From assembly GCA_020064725.1 (NCBI GenBank), contig JAGTWJ010000002.1, positions 3,472,001-3,536,000 on the forward strand: 64,000 bases of DNA. Reading direction: 5' to 3'. A model generated the notes under the pieces. That model saw nothing but the letters and a program-made list of their open reading frames with translations, did not search any database and was not told the origin of the DNA. The stretch is from Drechslerella dactyloides. Its lineage: Eukaryota > Ascomycota > Orbiliomycetes > Orbiliales > Orbiliaceae. The translations under genes were made by a program, and so were the position numbers. Numbering within the stretch: position 1 is the first letter of the stretch; each line of letters begins with the position of its first letter. Shown piece by piece: positions 1-10,075 of the stretch.

Positions 1-270
1 AAAATGATAAGGACGCTCTAACAACCTGTAAGGATATACACCGATCAAAGGAAACGTCAAGAACGAAAGTGAAGAGACAGGGCCAGGAGTGCTCTGGAAC
101 GATAAACCAAAGTCAACATGGCTACCACCGCATCGTACATGCTTGTATCAATCACCAAGAGATCCGTAGAGAAGGGTATATTTTTAGCCGATGGCGACGA
201 ACAATCAATCCACCCAGCCGGCATGCAGTCGATAAGAATAAAAGACATAAATTTGCAACAGCGACTGCGT
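1..270. other. Downstream flank of the Derlin gene, no gene seen
   Basis: This stretch follows the Derlin stop codon on the minus strand. The short open frames here have no recognisable domain, and I see no RNA gene or repeat. It is probably 3' untranslated and intergenic sequence. Confidence 0.5.
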
Positions 271-1097
271 CTATTGCCCGGGTTGCCGGGCTTCAGCCTG
301 AGGGTTCACCACACGTGGCTCAAACAACCTTCTCCAAAACTCCGGCGGGTCCAATGGCCTCGATCCGTTGCGTATCGTGGGGTAGATGTCCATGAAAAAG
401 TAGTAAACTGTGAGGCCACGTTAGCGATCGGTTTCACCTAGGCGATATCGCACAACAGGGGTAGGAGGCGTACTATGACCAACGGCGATTCCTAGCAAGT
501 CGTCCTTGGGCATGTGGCCATTGAGCATTAGGCTAAACAGCAGCAGAACCCACGGCAGATACGGCGCGTTGAAGACAAATAGGCCGAGGAAGGACAGTCG
601 GACGCCCGGATTGCGCCGCGACCAGATGTAGACCATCGAGAAAGCCAGCGGGGAGCCCAGGAAGGGCATGGAAACAAAGGTGGCCGAGCAAAACTAAAAC
701 AATCAAATCGACAACGTTAGTTCGATCCCATAGCTTGAACAGTGACATATCAGGGCGCGAGATGGCCTACCAGCAGAGAAGTGCAGCTGTAGAGAATGAG
801 CCAGGCAAAGTCGGCCGTTTTGCCCCTGTAGTAGCTCTCCTCCAGCATCCGGCTGTACCGCGCCATGAAGAACATGTGGAAGACAAAGTCCAGGCTCAGC
901 GGCCCAAAGTACAAAAATGTGGTGATCAGCCGCCAGTACTGACGCTTGGACAGGACAGCCTGCAGCGAAAAGAAGAGCTGGAAGGGCGAGATGAGATGGC
1001 ATTGGCAGGCGACGGCGGTCAGGACCGAGGCGGAAGCCCACCAGCGGGTGCAGACGGGCACATCGTAGAACCAGTTCTCGAGAGGGACGGCCGCCAT
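271..1097 (-). CDS. Derlin (Der1/Dfm1 family) ER membrane protein
   Basis: Derlins are multi-pass ER membrane proteins of the rhomboid pseudoprotease superfamily. They help move misfolded proteins to the cytosol for ER-associated degradation. I model three exons, 1097-771, 693-474 and 407-271, joined in phase to give 227 residues, near the usual Derlin length. The start is the ATG before the conserved beginning MAAVPLENWF, and the longer upstream frame is leader. Exon 1 carries the family stretches TRWW, WRLITTFLYFG and MFFMARYSRMLEE. Exon 2 has hydrophobic membrane segments and the conserved DLLGIAVGH. Exon 3 begins YYFFMDIYP and ends in the typical PPEFWRRLF region. Both introns have GT and AG ends. 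The catalytic serine of active rhomboids is not expected in this family. Der1 and Dfm1 subtypes cannot be separated by eye. The gene is divergent from the tRNA gene at 1343. Confidence 0.95.
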
Positions 1098-1342
1098 GAT
1101 GGGCGATAGTGCTGAGATGGAGCCGCGAGAATTGTATCGATCGAACGAGGTTGACGAAGAGCGGATGATGGTATTTAGAGAAGGTGGCGGGTGGTGGTCG
1201 TGGTGGTGAATGGGAGCGGTGCCTGAAAGATAGGCCGGCGCAGCCTTGCAGCATAACGGCAGCTTGTCAAACGTGGCATAATGCGCACGCCGCACAACAC
1301 GCAAGAGTCCATATTCTGTATCGACAAACTATCTTCCATCAA

Positions 1343-1443
1343 GCTTCTATAGCTCAGTTGGTAGAGCGCGACACTAGTACTTGTTCCAGTTCGAAGGCGA
1401 ACCGGGCATGTCGAGGTCCTCGGTTCAAATCCGAGTGGAAGCA
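1343..1443 (+). tRNA. tRNA-Thr (anticodon AGT), with intron
   Basis: A full cloverleaf can be drawn. The acceptor stem pairs 1343-1349 with 1436-1442, with one G-T pair, and the discriminator base is A at 1443. The D arm runs 1352-1367. The anticodon stem pairs 1369-1373 with 1409-1413. The T arm has the loop TTCAAAT between a 5-bp stem. The anticodon AGT at 1376-1378 is read by family rules as threonine, with A34 probably converted to inosine. A 28-nt intron at 1380-1407 interrupts the loop one base after the anticodon, the canonical position for eukaryotic tRNA introns. The A and B box promoters are the internal D and T arm sequences. The intron boundaries could shift by a base. Confidence 0.9.
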
Positions 1444-2271
1444 TGAGATTCTCTTTTTGCTCTTCTTTTGACCGTCAACCGTTCGGCTACGACGATGCCT
1501 GTCGCCGCCTCATCTCATGGCAGAATGCAATGTGATATCCGACTTTTACACACTAGCTGGTACGATGCTCTTTTTTATATCAGCAGAGGATGCCAGCGAT
1601 CTACATATAAGTACAATCGGCTTCAGAGGTCAACCAAGGTATCAGAAGGGCCCTGCTGACAGTAGAATATATTGAAGTAGAAGCTCCGAGCATTGCTTTT
1701 CAAATGCGGCAATTTGATCTTAGACTGTCGCGCGGCCCGCTAATTAAGAAATGCAACAGCAGAACACACGACGCCGGTAATCTCCGTCGTTCGCACGTTA
1801 TCACCCAGATTGGGTCTACCCCATGTGTCCTTAGCTTTCGCCTATGAGAAAATCTAGTCTTGGGGCCAGACTTGCCTGGAGACATCTAGGAAAAAGCCTG
1901 CTTCTTTGTTTGTAATGTAGTGATTGCTTAAGCTTAATGCTAAAGCTTTGTGCTTGCAGTTGCGTGGATATATTCCTTACTAGGTATTTCACAGCGTCAC
2001 AGCGACACTGGTACCTTGAACACCGCGCAGCTGCAGTGGCAAGTCAGCTTCATGAAGAGCGCTAGGTATATGATTCTTGGATTGAAGATACTAAGTACTT
2101 AGTCATACGCTAAAAGCGCTTAAGTGCTTGTATCGCTCGCAATATGGCAATCCTGACCTTAGAAAGGCGAGCCGGAGAAAAGTATTCCCGTTGATACAGT
2201 ATTCGGAGAAAACCGACGTCGTTTCAGGCTTGCCGGGTTCTGCCAGAAGGTTGGAGGTAGCAGCACACCAC
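1444..2271. other. Intergenic region containing part of a duplicated upstream block
   Basis: No supported gene. Segments 1891-1932, 2124-2160 and 2225-2258 resemble, in the same order, 3698-3740, 3889-3924 and 3965-3997 between the two paralogous genes. This marks the region as an upstream block duplicated along with the gene. Confidence 0.55.
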
Positions 2272-2396
2272 AGCACCATCTACACATCCACATCACCATC
2301 TACACATCCACATCACCATCTACACATCCACATCACCATCTACACATCCACATCACCATCTACACATCCACATCACCATCTACACATCCACATCAT
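2272..2396. repeat. 20-bp minisatellite, about six copies
   Basis: The unit TACACATCCACATCACCATC repeats almost perfectly from about 2281, preceded by a partial unit, and the last copy decays into CATCATACCACGG. The 20-bp period is not a multiple of three, so an open frame through it cycles through reading frames (Ser-Thr-Pro then His-Leu-His) and is not convincing as protein. It lies upstream of the gene at 2966. The near identity of the copies suggests recent expansion and likely length polymorphism. Confidence 0.95.
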
Positions 2397-2965
2397 ACCA
2401 CGGCGTTCAGCATCACCATCATCACCACACCACTACCGTCGAATGCCTTGGCTTGAGAATTGGATCATTCGAACCCGTTTCGCTTACTCTATCGCCATCC
2501 GTCTCCGTTATTTCGCTGCCTTGGCCCTAAAATCAGAAGTTCGAAAGTCGTCGCTTGCCATACAAACTTTTTACCGTGCCTAGTACCAGACTTGTTTGGT
2601 GTTATGTGCAAATAAAGTGCCCGGAGACACGTCTCTGGCCGATGAAAGTGCTTTTAATAAAGCCCGTCTTATTACACCAACGTGCAGCGACTCGTTGCAG
2701 CTTTTCCCCCCTCTGTTTCTAATTATACCAATATATATTATTGTTTTGTTTTCTGCTAGAAAAGACCTGTATATAGTTCTCTACCGAGCCCCAGGCCAAG
2801 AGTGGCCCAACGGGGTGGTAGTTTAATAATATTATAATACCGTTTCACACACACACACACATCAAGATCGATGGTTTAAAGTTTCTCGCCCCTTCCTCAC
2901 AGGTGCTTCCATTCTTCATCCTCCATCAACCTCATCCGCTTTCGAACTCCGCTCTCAACAGAAAG
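2397..2965. promoter_or_regulatory. Upstream and leader region of the first paralogous gene
   Basis: No separate gene is supported. A short CA run lies at about 2846-2862. The final 60 bases (TTCATCCTCCATCAACCTCATCC and neighbours) resemble the leader just before the second copy at about 4090-4130, so this part probably holds the promoter and 5' untranslated region. Confidence 0.4.
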
Positions 2966-3699
2966 ATGCCTCGATCGAAAATGGCAGACCAAATTAAAAA
3001 AACCAAAGCGAGCAAGTCAAATCCAGCGAGCGGCTCGACTCCTCAGATGACCTTGTCCCCAGATTTCGTCTGTCCACTTTCGTTGGATCCGGTGCCTCCC
3101 ATGAAGGAGTGGACCAAGGAGCAGATTAGCTGGCTCAACAAAAAAATGGCGGAAACCAACCGCGCCCCTCCTCCTTCTCCTCCTCCTCCCCCGACCATAG
3201 AGGAATGTACAAAACGAAAGATCGAGGGGCTCACTAGGCTTATCGAATCCCTCGAGCGCCGGGTGTGGACCGGTCGACCCGAACAAGACTTACCTCCGGC
3301 ATACACGGATTCAATCCGCGCGGCAAAGCGTGCTTGGGAGAATAGTGAAGTATTGTGGGTCGACGGTCACGGGTATCTGTGGGGGCCTGAAGGGTTAGTG
3401 TTCACAGGTACTATTGAGGAAGTGATCCAAGAACATCGCAAATACCATTGGAAACAAATCAGAGTTCATCACGAAGACATGGTGAGTTCCTCCCCCTGAT
3501 GATTACAAGACCCAAAATGGTCATTTGGTTAGGATTATCGAAGTCCGGAAAACTCCCAAAGACCCCCGGTCGAAATATTTCAGACGTCACCTTTGATCGC
3601 TTCAAGGTTTAAACACTTACTTATCTACTCCTGGACCGTTTCTAGTGCGCACCGCCTCCCTCCTTCGGTTACCAGAGTCTTCGATTTAGCACTGAGTAA
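2966..3699 (+). CDS. Paralogue 1, shortened copy of the neighbouring retropepsin-like gene
   Basis: I model two exons, 2966-3481 and 3646-3699, giving 189 residues. The protein is clearly related to the next gene. Shared stretches are SLDPVPPM followed by EWT, WLNKKM against WLEKKL, a proline run, RAAKRAWEN against RAAKAAWEN, and DGHGYLWGPEGLV against DGHSYLWGPQGLV. The first intron sits at the same place and phase in both genes, and exon 2 begins CAPP here and CAAPP there. Here exon 2 then meets a stop, and the third exon with the DTGA motif is absent. Sequence resembling an upstream block (from 3698) follows at once. This looks like a tandem duplicate truncated at the duplication joint, so it may be a relic, although its open frame is intact. 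Function unknown. Confidence 0.6.
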
Positions 3700-4161
3700 A
3701 AGCCTGCTTGCTTTGTTTGCATTGCAGTGATTGCTTAAGCCTTGTGTAACTATATCAGAACGCCTCGTTTTACAGTGCTATAGCGAAATTTGATTGTGAT
3801 CTTGAGCTCTGGCTAGTCAGTTTAGGAGTGCAGGGTGTATGATACCTAGACTGTAGGTATCCGAATATACGTACACATATACTCAAGGTGCTTGTATCGC
3901 CTCAATACAGAGCGGTCCTGACTCTAGCTATTGCCCCAGTTTCTAGGAGGGACCGGCGCCCTTCCGGGCTTGCCATGTTCCACCAGAAGGCTAGAGCAAA
4001 CACAGCGCAGCGCAGCCAGGACAATTGATAAGATAGCCCAGAATTATAAGGTTCAAGATAGTTTCTCCTCCCCTCCCTCATGTTTCTCCATCATCCATCA
4101 ACCTCATCCTCCATCAATTGCATATCTCCTCTCCAAAGAAAAGTAGATAGATAAGTAAACA
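3700..4161. promoter_or_regulatory. Region between the two paralogues, duplicated upstream block
   Basis: This holds the second version of the block seen at 1891-2258. It runs into a leader (about 4060-4161) that is rich in CTCC and CATCAACCTCATCC and matches the leader of paralogue 1. It probably carries the promoter of paralogue 2. Confidence 0.45.
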
Positions 4162-5329
4162 ATGTCAGACCGCAAAACTCACTCAGTCAAGCCAGAGCAG
4201 CCACAGGACGCGATGGCCCCCGTAGCCTCATCGTCTGGATTTATAAATCCATACTCGCTTGATCCAGTGCCCCCTATGGAGGAATGGACAGACGACCAAG
4301 TGAAGTGGCTCGAAAAGAAATTGAGTGAAGCTGTTCGCGTCCCACCACCACCACCTCCGACCGCAGAGGAGTATCGAGAAAGAAAGGTCAAGTCTCTCAC
4401 CGAGGCGATAGAATCCCTCAAGAAAAGTACACTGCCAGCAGAGTACACAATTTCGGTCCGCGCAGCCAAAGCCGCTTGGGAGAACGGCGAAGTCGCATGG
4501 ATAGATGGTCACAGCTACCTCTGGGGCCCTCAGGGCTTGGTGGCACAAGGCCCAATAGACGAAGTCGAAACAAAGCACTTCAGCTACCTCAAACAGAAGA
4601 TTCGCATTTATCACCACGATAAAGTAAGTCATCCGATATTACGAGACCTGCCTGGACTTGCGTCTTCGCGGAAGTCTAGGAACCCCCGAAGCGACGACTC
4701 CCGGACCAAATACTCCATTGATATCAAAGGCTCAATGCTCACTTATATATTACTGGGACATCTATAGTGCGCAGCGCCCCCTCTGCTTGGCGCGCAATCG
4801 GCACTCATGCATACCGCCCCAGGCAAGAACTACGTAAGGCAGACCTCCAGTTCCAGTATTCGTTATACGCCCTTGTCCTTGACTTCCTGGCTCATTCTAG
4901 CTGATCGGCTTCCTAAAGTACTGGCAGACGCTATACCAATACGAACTGACGGAGAGCAATCCCACGCTTGAATTGATGTTCTTATATGATACGGGAGCCA
5001 CGGTCGGGCTTATCTACGAGCAAGACCGGATTCTTCTAAACGCGGATGTAGAGGCACAGGAGCAAGTCGGTTTGGCTAGTGGCGAAACTGTCTGGCGAGA
5101 CTTTGTTCTTCTCTCCGTATATTTATGCGATGCCAATGCCGCTACTTTCAGGCGCCCATACCTTCATACCCATCTAGAAAAATTTTACGTTGCTCCCGGA
5201 GCGGCTGGTCCAAACAATGACCGCCTATCATGCCTGGTCGACAAGCTCGCCTTCACGGCTTCTCGCCCTGGCGGGACCAGAGTGTACAGCGACACCCGAC
5301 AGGGGATCAAGAATTTTATCCAAGGATAA
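4162..5329 (+). CDS. Paralogue 2, protein with a retropepsin-like DTGA domain
   Basis: I model three exons, 4162-4623, 4768-4833 and 4901-5329, giving 318 residues. All junctions keep phase, with GTAAGT and GTAAGG donors. Residues 1-154 match paralogue 1 and include a proline run, a charged helical stretch and DGHSYLWGPQG. The last exon carries LMFLYDTGATVGLI around Asp206, which fits the hydrophobic-hydrophobic-D-T/S-G-A-T/S active-site pattern of retroviral-type aspartic peptidases. About 30 residues later comes GLASGETV, and further hydrophobic strands follow. Only one such motif is present, so an active enzyme would have to dimerise, as known retropepsins do. I do not know the family of the N-terminal part. 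Possible roles include a domesticated retroelement protease, a ubiquitin-system adaptor or a non-catalytic fold. No signal peptide is evident. Confidence 0.7.
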
Positions 5330-6552
5330 ATCACGTCGACGTCCCATAAATCCATACCATGCTCTCGTTCTTCTAATGACCGCATGCACACCCATGACAT
5401 GAATGATTCTGTTACGACTGTTTCAACCTTCTCTTGCATATTTACCCAGAATGATCGAAATGAGCACATAACCGCTATCTTTCTTTCCAACTTCACTACA
5501 ATTCATATAATGAAGTCAACGTCAAAAATCAATCGGCATCTGGTGCCTGGCGCAATTCAAGGCTCAATAATTTTTTCTTTTTTGGCATTGCATCTTTCAT
5601 ACACAAACTGGGCTTGCTTTGATTTGAATCTACAACCGGAGATAAAGGCTAACTGGTACGTCTTTTCAGTGAGGAAGCGCCCTGTTCTGGTGGTTTAGCA
5701 CCACTCGGAATCCAGGCCAGCTTTCTCCTATCTAGTATCTTGGTCCTGGGTATTCAAGGAAGGGTTAATCATCTGCAACTAGCTGTATTTCCTTACTCTC
5801 ATTCTATAGTCAAGTCATCAGATTGAAAAACAAAAAAAAAACATTGTGTTTTTTCGCTGCGTCAAATTGGAACTTGTTCATCAAAAAGATAGGTCTAAAT
5901 AATAACGGGAAGGCATCAACAGGGAACTTTGTACTTCGAAGCATACAGAATTACTCCAAAATAAATTAGAAATACAATTGCGATATTCGATGTTCATCTT
6001 ACGCAGCTCCCTATAGGCGTGAGTTTAGAACAACTGCTCGAATATAAGTACACTTGCAAGAATATATATATAGTATCGCTCTCGCCCTGAACGTTGAGTC
6101 GCGTCCATGCACGGACGTCAGCGCAGTGCGCCCAGCTATCTGTCTCTTGAAATTTATTGACATGCGCAGTCCCAGCTTAGAAGCCGATGAGCAATATATA
6201 AATATCGCTGCACCCCGTAGGAAATCTCCCTTCATCATGCAGTACTACTGGCATTGCCTTCAAGTTTCTACGGTAAATCCTGAATACAGCTGTATACAGC
6301 GTCCATGAATAACAACCGCGCGGCGATGACCGATACTTAACATGTAGTTTGGGATATTGCGCTTAGCGTTGCTGTCGACGAAGCCAGGAGGAACGAGTGT
6401 TCTCTCATGTGTTTTATTTTCGCTTTGGGCGGTTATCGTCGTCCCTGCTGGCATCGTCTTGGCGTCGTCAACCTCACCTGCCCAATCCATCTGCGGAACA
6501 ACTAAACCCACCCATCAACTCCAGCTAATCCAGCTGCTACGCGTCGTATTCA
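5330..6552. other. Intergenic region, no gene seen
   Basis: AT-richer sequence with short open frames on both strands and no recognised domain. It probably contains the 3' end of paralogue 2 and the promoter of the AT-hook gene. Confidence 0.45.
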
Positions 6553-7977
6553 ATGGCCGATGCGAACGCGACCGTCATCGACGCGGACCCCGACATCGGT
6601 ATCGTTATCCCCAACCCCTCACCGCGCTCGAAGCGGCTGTCGGACACACCATTCCACCACGCTATCAGGCCGGACGTGAACTGGTACCATCTGATCTCTG
6701 TCGCCTTCCAGGATACGCTGCAGAAGCACGCTAGCCCGACTGTCCTCAACGCGAAACCTGCCGCCGTCCACGAACGATGGGGCCAGCTTTGTCGAGAGAA
6801 GGGCTTGGATACGCCCCGTGCGTCCGCCGGTGACGCTGGACATGACGCCATTACAGATTTGAATGGGGAAGTGGAGGACGATGTGAACATGAGCATCGAT
6901 GATGCAGAGGCATCCTCTGTTGCGACGGCGAGGGCGGGTGGGAGTGCCCCCCGGCCACGTGGACGACCACGGAAGCACACGTCGCCGGCGATTGCGGCTG
7001 CGGAGCGCACGTTACAACAGATCTCCGATATCTCAGACCGACAATGGAGCGGCCCTGCAGGCGGCGATATAGCGCCAAGGCGAAGTGCCCGGAGCAGGTC
7101 TACCAGACGGAGGGAGCTCTCGGAGTCGCCATCACAGAAGGTACGGCCGCGCGGCAGACCGAAGAAACGGAAAGAGACGACACCCGCTCGCGAGGATGCG
7201 GGGCCTGCTCCCGCCCCGCAGATGCCCGAGAAGAAACAGAGAACTCGCGGCAGGTCTTCGAACCGACGGGAACCAATTAGTTCCGACCCTCCGGTACCTA
7301 TCAATGAAGATGCGCAAGCACCGGCACCGGCAGAAACGGTAGAACCCGAGCCACAGGAAAGAAGAATCACCCGTAGCCGATCTCGAAAACGACGAGAATC
7401 AACAGCTGCACCAGCTGCAGAGCCCGTTTCTACCACGGACGTCCCAGAACATCCTCCAGCTTCCCCATCACCACCCAGAAATCCAGATCCCCCAGTTCAA
7501 AGCCGGCACAAACCCGCTACTCCCCCCAGACATCTCCCACCGCACCTCGCGAAGATCCTCTTCTTCTTCACCATACTCCCCAAGCCCGGCAGAAAGCCTG
7601 CCGTCGCACGTCCTCTCTCTTTCTCTTTCTCCTACTCATTCTTCCGCGCGCCGCCAACACTAGCGCAGCAGAGCCGCCGCAAAATGTCGTCAGATAGACT
7701 GGTGATGTTGTGCGTGCTCGCGCGGGTCCGCAAGAAGGATCGCGTCCGGACCGGCCGAATATCCGGGGACCCGGTACTCGCCGCCGGGCCGTTCCTGCAG
7801 CGAAACCTGCGCGCCATGCAGAAGCGCATGGAGGAGAAGAGGAAGAGGAAAGCCAAGCAGTTAGCAATGGAAACCGCAGCGCAAGAGGCAGCCGAACGGG
7901 ATGCGGCAACGAAAGCCGCAGAAGCTGGTGACGATAACGTTAATGCGGCGGAAAGCAACAGCGCGAGTGCTGACTAG
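6553..7977 (+). CDS. AT-hook DNA-binding protein, function unknown
   Basis: One uninterrupted frame of 474 residues. Two AT-hook cores are visible, RPRGRPRK at about 134-141 and RPRGRPKK at about 198-205, each followed by Lys/Arg-rich sequence. A third basic patch, KKQRTRGRSSNRR, lies near 228-239. AT-hooks bind the minor groove of AT-rich DNA, so a nuclear chromatin-associated protein is likely. Residues 35-85 (HHAIRPDVNWYHLISVAF onward) look globular but I do not recognise them. The C-terminal 70 residues are charged and probably helical, with a KRMEEKRKRKAKQ stretch. Residues about 335-375 have an odd Phe/Ser composition and could reflect an unrecognised intron, but no good donor is visible. 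Confidence 0.75.
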   Translation: MADANATVIDADPDIGIVIPNPSPRSKRLSDTPFHHAIRPDVNWYHLISVAFQDTLQKHASPTVLNAKPAAVHERWGQLCREKGLDTPRASAGDAGHDAITDLNGEVEDDVNMSIDDAEASSVATARAGGSAPRPRGRPRKHTSPAIAAAERTLQQISDISDRQWSGPAGGDIAPRRSARSRSTRRRELSESPSQKVRPRGRPKKRKETTPAREDAGPAPAPQMPEKKQRTRGRSSNRREPISSDPPVPINEDAQAPAPAETVEPEPQERRITRSRSRKRRESTAAPAAEPVSTTDVPEHPPASPSPPRNPDPPVQSRHKPATPPRHLPPHLAKILFFFTILPKPGRKPAVARPLSFSFSYSFFRAPPTLAQQSRRKMSSDRLVMLCVLARVRKKDRVRTGRISGDPVLAAGPFLQRNLRAMQKRMEEKRKRKAKQLAMETAAQEAAERDAATKAAEAGDDNVNAAESNSASAD

Positions 7978-8846
7978 CACTACTCCCAGCGGTGAGACGG
8001 ACGCAGTTATTTCTACGATGTGATGCCACCCTCATCTGACTTTTTACCAATACGGCCAGTCAAAACGACTCAAAGGCCATTGACAATGATGCCATTCTGA
8101 GCTGATAGTTTGAGTTTGCCTGACAGGGCAACGTCAGGCCATCTGTTCAATCACCCATTGCATTCACCCATTCACGCGTGATTATGATACATATCCCTCT
8201 GTGATTGTAATTACCACCAAAGTGCCAGATACCCAACAGACAAAATACGAATCTACGACCGCGTGACGAAGGAAACCCCTTCCTTAGCGAGCAGGTGCAA
8301 ATACGTGCGATCCTTTCGTTGCTATCGCAATTCGGTTTACGTGACAACGTTCATTCGTCAATAACCTCCTCACGCGTACACCTAAGGAGTACCTTGCATT
8401 CATGCATTTGTCTTATCACGAAACTACAGACACTCAACAGACGCAAAAAAATCATAGCTACTTCGTCTTATAATATCCCCTCTTTTCTTCGTGATTATTA
8501 AACGGTTAGTGGCAACTATACACAACGTAGAAAGGAAAGAGAAAAGAAAATCGCTAGCAGGTATTAAACAAAATGTACATGAATCTTTTCCCAAAGTGGA
8601 GTGGTCGACCGATCGGTCTAGCGCCTCGAGCATCTTGCTCGAAGCAGGAATGGGAAAAATGCCAACGACGCCGTATATCGTGTTTCTTTTTGTATCGCAT
8701 TCAACATGAAATCAATCGCCTCCTCCCACCTCGTTCCACCACCCGGCCTCTATGTGGCCTTTTTCTTTATAATTTTATTTGGTATCCCTTGTAAATTCCG
8801 CAGTAAGATCTTCGATGTGCTCTACCCTCGCGCGCGAGACGCACGC
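7978..8846. other. Region between convergent AT-hook and ERG3 genes
   Basis: Two gene ends face each other here, and both 3' untranslated regions must lie in this stretch. The small open frames have no recognised content. Confidence 0.45.
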
Positions 8847-10075
8847 TCACCGCTGCTTCTTCGTCTCCGCAGCGCCGTTCTGCATGTACTCCCGGAAAGA
8901 GTCGTCGCCCTCGACTTGGGCGACCATCTTCTCCATCTCCTGGACCTGGCGGTCGAGCTCGGCCTTGCCCATCTTTGTCTCCTTGTAGAACAGCTCCAGG
9001 TTTGGTGGGCGGTACGAGCCGCCGAGGCGATCCCAAAGCGTGGTGAACTGGCCGTAGTTGTAGTTGAAGTACAGGTGGTGCATCGTGTGGCAGGCGGCGC
9101 CGTTGATGATTGGTGAATTGGAAATATACTCTCCGTCGTCTAAATATATGCAATTTTCAGCAATCGGTCATTCAATGCGCAGATTATGAGAGGAGGGGGA
9201 TAGCTTACGGATCATGACGGTCCAGATGTTGACAAAGACGAAGAGTGCAACGTAGGCGAATTTCCACAGCGGCATGACGAGCGGGAAAATGTGATATGGC
9301 AAGCTCTGCGCCCATCCGTCGACAGGGTGGAAGGCGTGGCTGGCGTACGGGCTCGGCATGATCCACTTGTGGTGAGACTTGTGTAGATAGCGGTAGATGG
9401 CCGGGTGGTGCAGACCGCGGTGGATCAGGTAGATCAGGGCGTCCGTGAAGACGATAAAGATGGGGAACTGCAGGTAAAAGTACACGCGGCCGTAGTCATT
9501 GGCATTGTCGAACATTAAGGTGTATCCGCGGACTTCGGCGAGAAAGAAGGGCGCGGTCAGGAGGGACATGCCCGGATGCGCCTTCAGAGACACCCATATT
9601 TCCTGGCGGATCTGGTCCTTGAGGAATTTCGGGTGCTTGAAGGTGTCCTTGTCGAAGACAAAGATGTAGGAGAGCGTGCTCGTGATGAAGTACAGGAGGC
9701 AGCCGAATACCCTGCATGTAAAATCGGGCGTCAGCGTGAGTTACGGATGGATGACTGCCTACGCAGCCAGAGATTGAGGGACTTTACGTACCAGGTGATC
9801 AGGAATAGAGAAATGAATTCGCGGATCGGGTCGTCTCTGACGAGGGCGGAGCGGTCGGCGAATCTGCTCGGCTCCAGGCCTATCAGCTGCTGCAGCTGAG
9901 TGGCACTGGCGAGGGCATGATTCTTGAGGCTCGCCGGCATCCGAGGCACGGCAGCGGCGGACTGGTTGGCATAGTATTCGAAGGCGTCCGGCGAGGCGAG
10001 CTTGTTGGCGGGGACGACGGCCGCATAGGCTCGATCTAGGAAGAGAGTGTCGCAGAGGGATAATACGATATCCAT
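8847..10075 (-). CDS. ERG3: C-5 sterol desaturase (ERG3)
   Basis: ERG3 introduces the C-5 double bond of ergosterol precursors in the ER membrane, using a di-iron centre and electrons from cytochrome b5. The three exons are 10075-9792, 9711-9209 and 9139-8847, giving 359 residues, the usual size. The three histidine clusters of the fatty-acid hydroxylase superfamily are intact: HRGLHH at 192-197, HKSHHK at 205-210 and HTMHH at 280-284. HAFHPVDGWAQSLPYH, characteristic of ERG3, follows the second cluster. Hydrophobic membrane segments precede and separate the clusters. Introns split codons in phases 2 and 1 and rejoin to TWVFG and TVMIHDGEY. Loss-of-function ERG3 alleles alter azole response in other fungi, but no lesion is visible here. 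Confidence 0.97.

Noticed and set aside
2272..2396. Direct repeats that might suggest a CRISPR array
   Set aside because: The copies are contiguous with no spacers and the genome is eukaryotic, so this is a minisatellite.
2128..2583. Open frame of 151 codons with His/Thr/Ser-rich repeats
   Set aside because: It exists only because the 20-bp minisatellite lacks stops. The period is not a multiple of three, so the peptide pattern changes with each unit.
4973..5329. Reading the DTGA exon as part of an LTR retrotransposon Gag-Pol
   Set aside because: There is no reverse transcriptase, RNase H, integrase, primer-binding site or LTR on either side, and the exon joins in phase to two upstream exons.
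6537..7436. Minus-strand frame of 299 codons opposite the AT-hook gene
   Set aside because: It is Ser/Gly/Arg-rich and an antisense shadow. The plus frame has clear AT-hooks and is longer.
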